Below are positions 1 to 4,383 of a stretch of DNA of 6,175 bases, in pieces. Source of the stretch: Verrucomicrobiota bacterium (GTDB lineage Bacteria; Verrucomicrobiota; Verrucomicrobiia; Chthoniobacterales; UBA6821). Position numbers and translations under genes: made by a program. Location: contig VHCR01000091.1 in assembly GCA_016871655.1 (NCBI GenBank), positions 1 to 6,175 on the forward strand, given 5' to 3'. Every line of letters begins with the position of its first letter. Positions within the stretch are counted from its first letter, which is position 1. The notes beneath the pieces are model-generated. The model was not told the DNA's origin, did no database searches, and saw only the letters and a list, made by a program, of their open reading frames with translations.

Positions 1-36
1 TGAAAGATTCTCTATTTTGATGACAACGTCATTCAT
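1..36 (-). CDS. wzt: ABC transporter ATP-binding protein, N-terminal fragment (Wzt-type), cut by window edge
   Basis: Reading leftward from an ATG at 36-34, the sequence gives MNDVVIKIENLS with no stop before the window ends. This is the typical opening of an ABC ATPase: a first beta-strand ending in an E-N-L-S type motif just before the A-loop aromatic residue. The start lies 24 bp downstream of the stop codon of the polysaccharide export permease on the same strand. Permease followed by ATPase is the standard order for Wzm-Wzt (or KpsM-KpsT/TagG-TagH) exporters, in which this subunit hydrolyses ATP on the cytoplasmic face to drive export of a lipid-linked polysaccharide. No Shine-Dalgarno sequence is visible in the 24-bp gap, so translation may depend on coupling or another initiation mode. 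Only 12 residues are visible: the Walker motifs and any C-terminal carbohydrate-binding domain lie outside. The family call therefore rests on the start motif plus context. Confidence 0.72.
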   Translation of the reverse strand, partial: MNDVVIKIENLS

Positions 37-60
37 ACTTATTAGCCGTTACTCGTTAGT

Positions 61-924
61 TTAAAGAATATCTACACACCAGCGTTCCGTTTTATTAAAC
101 CAGATCACACCTACAAAAACCGTAAAGATGCTGATTACAAAACTAACCATCACTTCAAACAAAGTCACGGTTCCCTGCCCTAGAAACGCAAAACGAAAAC
201 CTTCAATCACAAAAACCATCGGATTAAGGGTGTAGAGCGTGTGGATCCATCCAGGTGGGACAATACTGAGAGGGTAGACAACACAGCTTCCAAACATCCA
301 GAGCTGTATAAAAAAACCAAGCAACAATTGGAGATCGCGGAAGCGTGTTGTGATTGCGGAAATAATACACCCAACACCGAGACTCAGGGCTCCCATTTGC
401 AACAACAAAACAGGAAGAACAATAATACGCCAGCCCATCTCAATGTGGGCTCCGTGCCACGCATACCAAGCATAAAAGCCTAAAAACAAGGCCAACTGCA
501 TGACAAATCCAATAAGATTGACAATCAGTTGAGAGAGAGGAACGACTAAGCGCGGAAAATATACTTTATCAAAAAGATTGGCATTCGTAATAAAAGTTGT
601 TGCAGTCCCTGTCACACAGGATGAGAAATACCCCCAGCAAACATTTCCAGCCATATAGAAAAGCATCGGCGGCGTTCCTGAAGTAGAAATTTTTGCGATG
701 TTCGAAAAAACCAACGTGTACATCAAACTCGTAAAGAGCGGCTGCAACACATGCCAAAGAGAACCTAATAATGTTTGTTTGTATCGTGAGATATAGTCAC
801 GATGAACCATGCGCATGATCAACTCGCGATATTCCCAAATTTCTTTCCAAGGAACATGGAAGAGGCTGACATGAGGTTCAATGACAGTTGTCCAGGACTT
901 CCCCTCTGTTTGATGAATATTCAT
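61..924 (-). CDS. wzm: ABC-2 type polysaccharide/O-antigen export permease
   Basis: Integral inner-membrane subunit of an ABC exporter that moves a lipid-linked polysaccharide (O-antigen, capsule or teichoic-acid-like polymer) to the periplasm. The 287-residue length is normal for the family. The cytoplasmic N-terminus carries the family's W-x-x-V-I-E-P segment (11-17), then an amphipathic stretch ending in RDYISRYKQTLLGSLW (42-57), the conserved R-D-x-x-x-R-Y-K-Q-T-x-L-G signature before the first membrane helix. Further family marks are NANLFDKVYFPR (114-125), RFRDL (194-198), NPMVFVIEGFR (234-244) and the final E-R-W-C-V-D-I-L. About six hydrophobic segments fall near 59-79, 88-110, 127-152, 168-192, 200-222 and 254-275. 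The start is supported because the W-x-x-V-I-E-P motif lies only 10 residues in; no good Shine-Dalgarno precedes it (an AGGA lies about 14 nt upstream, too far). It is followed by its ATPase partner after 24 bp. The polymer exported cannot be told from this sequence. Confidence 0.93.
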   Translation of the reverse strand: MNIHQTEGKSWTTVIEPHVSLFHVPWKEIWEYRELIMRMVHRDYISRYKQTLLGSLWHVLQPLFTSLMYTLVFSNIAKISTSGTPPMLFYMAGNVCWGYFSSCVTGTATTFITNANLFDKVYFPRLVVPLSQLIVNLIGFVMQLALFLGFYAWYAWHGAHIEMGWRIIVLPVLLLQMGALSLGVGCIISAITTRFRDLQLLLGFFIQLWMFGSCVVYPLSIVPPGWIHTLYTLNPMVFVIEGFRFAFLGQGTVTLFEVMVSFVISIFTVFVGVIWFNKTERWCVDIL

Positions 925-997
925 TGTTAAAGGAAAGATCCTAACATGACATTGACCTCATTGAAAATGGTAAATCACTCTGCTAGCTTAGAAAGTT
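925..997. promoter_or_regulatory. Divergent promoter region between the export operon and the glycosyltransferase
   Basis: This 73-bp gap separates two genes transcribed away from each other, so promoters for both should lie here or overlap the coding ends. Weak sigma-70-like matches exist. For the plus strand, TTGAAA (961-966) is followed 17 bp later by TAGCTT (984-989), which would place the transcript start almost at the ATG at 998. For the minus strand, TTTACC (969-974 read leftward), a 17-bp spacer and TGTCAT (951-946) point toward the permease. The -10 matches are poor (three and four of six), so the region is supported by gene arrangement more than by motif quality. Neither start codon has a clear Shine-Dalgarno sequence. 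Confidence 0.35.
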
Positions 998-2314
998 ATG
1001 TCATTGAACCTTAGAAAAAATATTGCTTATTGCATCAGAAAATTTTTAACAAAAGTTCTGACACCCTTGACTGGTTTTATTCAGCGGAAAAATTTGAGCG
1101 GCGATGAACTCCTATCTCGATGTGAAAGAATCAAACATCATATCGTCTACTGGATCAGCTCGCGTTGTGGCGGCATGATCACCTTTGCTTATCCTGAAAT
1201 ACCTTATCATCCTATTCAAACCCGCCGCCAAGAACACCAGCGGGAATGGGCCTCGACACTGTTGAACATTTCTTCCCATCAACTCAAACAAATTTCAACA
1301 GAGTTTTTAATTAAAGAACAACGCTCTCCAATATCAAAAATTCTGACATTCCCTGCTGTCCCCACTTTCACTATCCTCATCTGCTTTCACCGTCATCTTG
1401 AATATTTCAAAGACTGCTTAAACTCGATTCAAGCAGCCATTCGTTGCTCCCCCTCGAGTCAAATTGAAATTTTACTCATCCATGATGATCCTTCCGTCGA
1501 CTTATCACCACTTCTTTCAGAATTAGAAGATTCTTTTCGTCAAAAAATCATTCTCTACACTCATTCTGAAAATCGGGGTATTTGTAACAGCCTTAATGAA
1601 GGAATCACTTATGCTCGAGGAGAGTGGCTCATTCACCTTGATTGCGATGATCTTTTGGAACGAACAGTTTTTACAGTTTTAGAAAAAACTATTTGTGAAC
1701 ACCCCAACATTCGCTTCATCAGTTCACGCGCCGCTGATATCGATATTGATAATGACATTTTATTTTGGCGCTTGCGCTCGGAACATCCCTATGAGCTGAT
1801 TAAAAATAATTTTGCTGGCCATCTTAAAGTTGTTAAAAAAGAACTCTATCTTGAACTTGGGTTATTCAAACAGACATTTGAAGGATGCCAAGATTACGAA
1901 TTTGCTCTGCGAACCGCTATCAATGAGCCTCTCCTTTTTATTCCAAATTATCTTTATCGCTATCGCTGGCATCATGACACTCAAACTGTCACTCAAAACG
2001 AGCGCCAAAATTTGACAGCAATGCGCATTCGTCAATCTTACATCCTTGCCATCTACTGGCTCACTCATGGAACTGAAACATTGAAGTGGAACATCACAGG
2101 CCCCGCCGCAGCCTCATGGAAAGATCATCTCAAGGCCATTGCAACCTCAACAATAATTGCAACCAAGCAACAAAATCGTTATAAAATTAATTTGGAAGCA
2201 ACAACTCCCTACAACGAACGACGCTGGAAACTACTTCTAGTGGAGATCGCAACGGTTGTTATCGATCGGTATCGGGAGAAGGAAAAAAATATTTCCTTCT
2301 TTTTGAAAGCTTGA
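998..2314 (+). CDS. Family 2 glycosyltransferase (GT-A fold), acceptor and donor unknown
   Basis: Transfers a sugar from a nucleotide-sugar donor, most likely during synthesis of a cell-surface glycan. The GT-A catalytic domain spans about residues 123-330. It shows FTILICFHRHLEYFKDCLNS (124-143) as the first beta-strand and helix, HDDPSVD (162-168), ENRGICNSLNEGI (191-203), the DCDD metal/nucleotide-binding DxD-type motif (215-218) in LIHLDCDDLLERT, an aromatic/basic segment before FAGHLKVVKKELY (272-284), QDYE (298-301) at the position of the usual E/Q-D-x-D/E catalytic-base motif, and YRYRWHHD (320-327). Residues 1-120 are basic and match nothing I recognise; the first 30 could form a membrane-associated amphipathic helix, but no true transmembrane segment is evident. 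The C-terminal 100 residues are also unassigned. It is divergent from the polysaccharide export genes, which suggests, without proving, that it helps build the exported polymer. No Shine-Dalgarno precedes the ATG at 998. A terminator-like hairpin overlaps its last codons. Confidence 0.9.
   Translation: MSLNLRKNIAYCIRKFLTKVLTPLTGFIQRKNLSGDELLSRCERIKHHIVYWISSRCGGMITFAYPEIPYHPIQTRRQEHQREWASTLLNISSHQLKQISTEFLIKEQRSPISKILTFPAVPTFTILICFHRHLEYFKDCLNSIQAAIRCSPSSQIEILLIHDDPSVDLSPLLSELEDSFRQKIILYTHSENRGICNSLNEGITYARGEWLIHLDCDDLLERTVFTVLEKTICEHPNIRFISSRAADIDIDNDILFWRLRSEHPYELIKNNFAGHLKVVKKELYLELGLFKQTFEGCQDYEFALRTAINEPLLFIPNYLYRYRWHHDTQTVTQNERQNLTAMRIRQSYILAIYWLTHGTETLKWNITGPAAASWKDHLKAIATSTIIATKQQNRYKINLEATTPYNERRWKLLLVEIATVVIDRYREKEKNISFFLKA
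2277..2304 (+). terminator. Possible intrinsic terminator overlapping the 3' end of the glycosyltransferase gene
   Basis: A perfect 9-bp inverted repeat, AGAAGGAAA at 2277-2285 and TTTCCTTCT at 2292-2300, encloses a 6-nt A-rich loop and runs directly into four more T residues (2301-2304). The geometry fits a Rho-independent terminator for the plus-strand gene, but it lies wholly inside the coding sequence, ending three codons before the stop at 2312-2314. The stem has only three G/C pairs, and the local Glu/Lys then Phe-rich codons could create such a repeat by chance. Confidence 0.33.
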
Positions 2315-2328
2315 GCATCTTGTCAAAC

Positions 2329-2648
2329 TAGAGCGTGTTCAAAACTCGCTGATGCGGATGAAATACAAGGAGCCTCGGAGCGCGAGAAGGGACTGCATCG
2401 ACGAGCGTCTATCTATAGTGTATTAAATTGAAAAGGGCATGTTAGAAGCGCTGAAATTTTTTCTTAGAACAAGGCCGAAGATCGAAGCGCTATCCGAAGA
2501 TAACGTGAGATCTGAGAACGCAGTTCTAAGGAAAAAGAGCAAGCTTATCGCGTGCCCTTTTCAATTTAATACACTATAATACGTGAAGCGACGGGCACCG
2601 GAGTGACGCCGTAGTTCGCCGCATCAGTAGAGTTTAGGACACGCTCTA
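2329..2648. repeat. 320-bp imperfect inverted-repeat element (MITE-like) between convergent genes
   Basis: The outer ends are a 19-bp inverted repeat, TAGAGCGTGTTCAAAACTC at 2329-2347 against the reverse complement of 2630-2648, with 17 of 19 identical. After 1 or 2 unpaired bases the match continues with a perfect CTGATGCGG (2349-2357 with 2619-2627). Further in come an unmatched stretch, a perfect 26-bp pair (2414-2439 with 2553-2578) and a 14-bp pair with one mismatch (2457-2470 with 2523-2536), leaving a 52-nt loop. No significant reading frame exists inside, so it cannot encode its own transposase. The outer termini are bounded by TA on each side if the repeat is taken to start at GAGCG, compatible with a TA target duplication of the IS630/Tc1-mariner kind, but that is only two bases. 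It fills nearly all the space between the stop codons of the plus-strand glycosyltransferase and the minus-strand UDP-glucose dehydrogenase. As RNA it would fold into a long hairpin and could act as a bidirectional transcription block. Mobility is inferred from structure only. Confidence 0.72.
2414..2578. repeat. Inner 165-bp segment bounded by perfect 26-bp inverted repeats
   Basis: The 26 bases at 2414-2439 (beginning TATAGTGTATTAAATTG) are the exact reverse complement of 2553-2578. This pair is longer and better preserved than the outer repeat around it. Inside are a second pair (2457-2470 with 2523-2536, one mismatch) and short direct repeats: GAAGCGCT at 2445-2452 and 2484-2491, CCGAAGAT at 2475-2482 and 2494-2501. 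The segment has no coding potential. It could be a younger element inserted into an older one, or simply the best-conserved part of a single hairpin element. The flanks do not give a long target duplication, so these options cannot be separated here. Confidence 0.6.
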
Positions 2649-2677
2649 AAAATGGCCACAGTTTTTTTTAATATGCT

Positions 2678-3973
2678 CTAGCGCCCGACACTCACGTAAG
2701 TAAAACCAGCCTCTCTCGCAATATCAGGATGCAATAAATTGCGTCCGTCGAAGATCAATGGGGTATGCATGGTCTTCTTGAGTGAAGCTAAATCAACATT
2801 CGCAAATTCTTTCCACTCCGTAGCAATGATCAGCGCTTCTGCATCGCGTGCTGCTTCAAGAGGAGAGACTGCAAAGGTCGCTTTGCCAATCGTTCCAAGC
2901 TCCTTCGCTTTTTCCATTCCCTTCGGATCGTAGACGCTGACATGTGCTCCTTCTTTAATCAGCTGTGCGACTAAGTCCATAGCGACAGAACAGCGAATAT
3001 CATCAGTATCCGGCTTGAAAGAGAGTCCCCAAACCGCAATTTTTTTATCCTTTAAAATCCAAAGGGCCTCGCGCACCTTGTTAAGGAAACGCTCTAACGC
3101 TGTAGCATTAATCCGCTCCACTTCTTCCAAGAGCGTGAAGGGAACACCAAGTTGACGACTAATTGAAATAAAAGCCGCAATGTCTTTTGGAAAACAAGAA
3201 CCACCATAACCAAGTCCAGCATTGAGGAAGTTTCTGCCAATGCGTTTATCGGCGCCGATACCATCGGCGACTTTTTCGACATCAGCTCCGCTTGCCTCAC
3301 AGATAGAGGCTACGGCATTGATATAAGAAATTTTGAGCGCCAAAAACGAATTCGCAGCATGCTTGATCAATTCAGCACTGTTGATATCAGTTACTAAAAT
3401 TGGGGCCATGAACGGTTCGTAGATTTTTTTCATGAGCGCGATGGCACGATCATTGTTGCTTCCGATAACAATACGATCTGGCTTCATCAAATCAGGAACG
3501 GCACATCCTTCGCGCAAGAACTCAGGATTGCTCACCACATCAAACTCGCATCCTGTCTTGTTGTAACGACGAATCGTCTCAGCAACTTTCTCTCCAGTTT
3601 TGACGGGGACCGTGCTTTTATCAACGATCACACGATATTCTTTGAGCACGCCAGCAATCTCACGTGCCACCGTTTCAATGTAGGAAAGATCAACACTCCC
3701 ATCGTGCTGCGGCGGCGTTGGCACTGCAATAAAAACAACCTCACCATGAGCAACACCCTCTTCAATGCTCTTCGTAAACATCAACCGCTTGGCAGCAACG
3801 TTGCGCGTTACTAATTCTTCAAGGCCTGGTTCATAAATCGGAATCTGACCAGCTAAAAGCATATCAATTTTTTTCTGATTGTTATCAACACAAACAACAT
3901 GATGCCCTACTTCAGCAAAGCATGCACCAGTAACAAGCCCAACATATCCAGATCCAATAATACAAAGTTTCAT
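2678..3973 (-). CDS. ugd: UDP-glucose 6-dehydrogenase
   Basis: Cytoplasmic enzyme that oxidises UDP-glucose twice with NAD+ to UDP-glucuronate, a precursor for uronic-acid-containing capsule, exopolysaccharide or LPS sugars. The 431-residue length is typical. The N-terminal Rossmann domain has GSGYVGLVTG (7-16) and Asp30 for NAD ribose binding, VPTP (84-87), and KSTVPVKTG (119-127). The central region has EFLREGCAVPDLMKPDRIV (151-169) and ELIKHAANSFLALKISYIN (201-219) with Lys204 and Asn208. The catalytic motif GLGYGGSCFPKD (253-264) contains nucleophile Cys260. The C-terminal UDP-binding domain shows WGLSFKPDTDDIR (315-327) and FDGRN (408-412). All key residues are present, so the enzyme should be active. 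The start at MKLCIIGSGY is the canonical N-terminus even though no Shine-Dalgarno is present. It stands alone on its strand, 410 bp downstream of the lptD stop, and converges with the glycosyltransferase gene across the inverted-repeat element. GDP-mannose or UDP-N-acetylmannosamine dehydrogenase are related alternatives, but the motif set favours UDP-glucose. Confidence 0.96.
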   Translation of the reverse strand: MKLCIIGSGYVGLVTGACFAEVGHHVVCVDNNQKKIDMLLAGQIPIYEPGLEELVTRNVAAKRLMFTKSIEEGVAHGEVVFIAVPTPPQHDGSVDLSYIETVAREIAGVLKEYRVIVDKSTVPVKTGEKVAETIRRYNKTGCEFDVVSNPEFLREGCAVPDLMKPDRIVIGSNNDRAIALMKKIYEPFMAPILVTDINSAELIKHAANSFLALKISYINAVASICEASGADVEKVADGIGADKRIGRNFLNAGLGYGGSCFPKDIAAFISISRQLGVPFTLLEEVERINATALERFLNKVREALWILKDKKIAVWGLSFKPDTDDIRCSVAMDLVAQLIKEGAHVSVYDPKGMEKAKELGTIGKATFAVSPLEAARDAEALIIATEWKEFANVDLASLKKTMHTPLIFDGRNLLHPDIAREAGFTYVSVGR

Positions 3974-4028
3974 AAAAGAGTTTAGAAGTTTAGGGGGTGA
4001 GTGGTTGAGTGGGAAAGAAAAAAATGAA
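3974..4028 (-). promoter_or_regulatory. G-free 5' leader of the UDP-glucose dehydrogenase gene
   Basis: On the coding (minus) strand, the 55 bases directly before the ATG contain no G at all; the plus strand has no C from 3972 through 4028. There is accordingly no Shine-Dalgarno sequence, and the leader would be largely unstructured. It includes two adjacent imperfect 8-bp tandem duplications on the plus strand: AGTTTAGA/AGTTTAGG at 3979-3994 and GGTGAGTG/GTTGAGTG at 3996-4011. A TATAGT lies just upstream on the minus strand (4034-4029), usable as a weak -10, but no convincing -35 partner accompanies it. The composition is seen directly; any regulatory role is a guess. Confidence 0.4.
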
Positions 4029-4383
4029 CTATAAAGGATTTTTAAAAATATGTTCTTTTAATTCGTTTTTAACCTTAGACCCTCAGGCTTCTACCTTCAG
4101 GCTTTAAATTGTCACTTTTTTGAGCAGAAAACCGTGAATTTTTACAGAGAAGAATGGCTAAGACCCAATAACGGCAATTATTCAAAATTTTAGCAACATA
4201 CTCATTTTGTATAAGTTACAGCAAAACAACACTCCTGTGCTAAGCTCATTTCGGCAGGTATCATCATAGCACCCACCTCAACTAAACGCGTTTAAAGGCC
4301 ATTTGCGGCGTTTTTACGAAAGAGGAGCTTAGATTTTTTGTCGCTTGAATTTCAAGAAAAGTTGTTAATGAGCTTATCTTGAG
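4029..4383. other. Non-coding spacer between lptD and ugd with minor repeats
   Basis: With the leader this makes a 410-bp gap without a supportable gene. Reading frames are tiny (the longest Met-started one I noticed on the minus strand is about 18 codons and lacks a ribosome site). Visible structure is modest. A 14-bp imperfect tandem pair lies at 4081-4094 and 4095-4108 (11 of 14 identical, core TCAGGCTT). A perfect 12-bp palindrome TAAACGCGTTTA occupies 4283-4294. A 13-nt near-palindrome CTTGAATTTCAAG lies at 4344-4356. TAAGCTCATT at 4241-4250 is repeated in inverted orientation at 4367-4376. None forms a convincing intrinsic terminator for lptD on the minus strand, since no stem is followed by a U-run in that direction. 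Promoter elements for ugd should lie in the left part. Confidence 0.5.

Noticed and set aside
241..483. 80-codon plus-strand open frame inside the permease gene
   Set aside because: It is antisense to a well-supported membrane protein gene, has a low-complexity Asn/Gln-rich translation and no family resemblance.
2553..2580. A perfect TATAAT at 2575-2580 at the right boundary of the inner inverted repeat, as an outward plus-strand promoter
   Set aside because: The hexamer 17 bp upstream (GTGCCC) is a poor -35, and the reading direction leads only into the antisense of ugd with no gene to express.
2329..2648. CRISPR array or tandem repeat array
   Set aside because: The repeats are inverted rather than direct, with no regularly spaced units or spacers.
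2649..2677. Terminator for ugd from the TGGCCA palindrome followed by T residues on the minus strand
   Set aside because: The palindrome is only six bases with no loop and cannot form a stable hairpin stem. The adjacent inverted-repeat element is a better candidate for stopping transcription.
4241..4280. Minus-strand mini-ORF of about 18 codons beginning MMIPAEMSLAQ in the lptD-ugd gap, as a leader peptide
   Set aside because: It has no ribosome-binding site, no attenuator-like hairpins follow it, and its length is within chance expectation.
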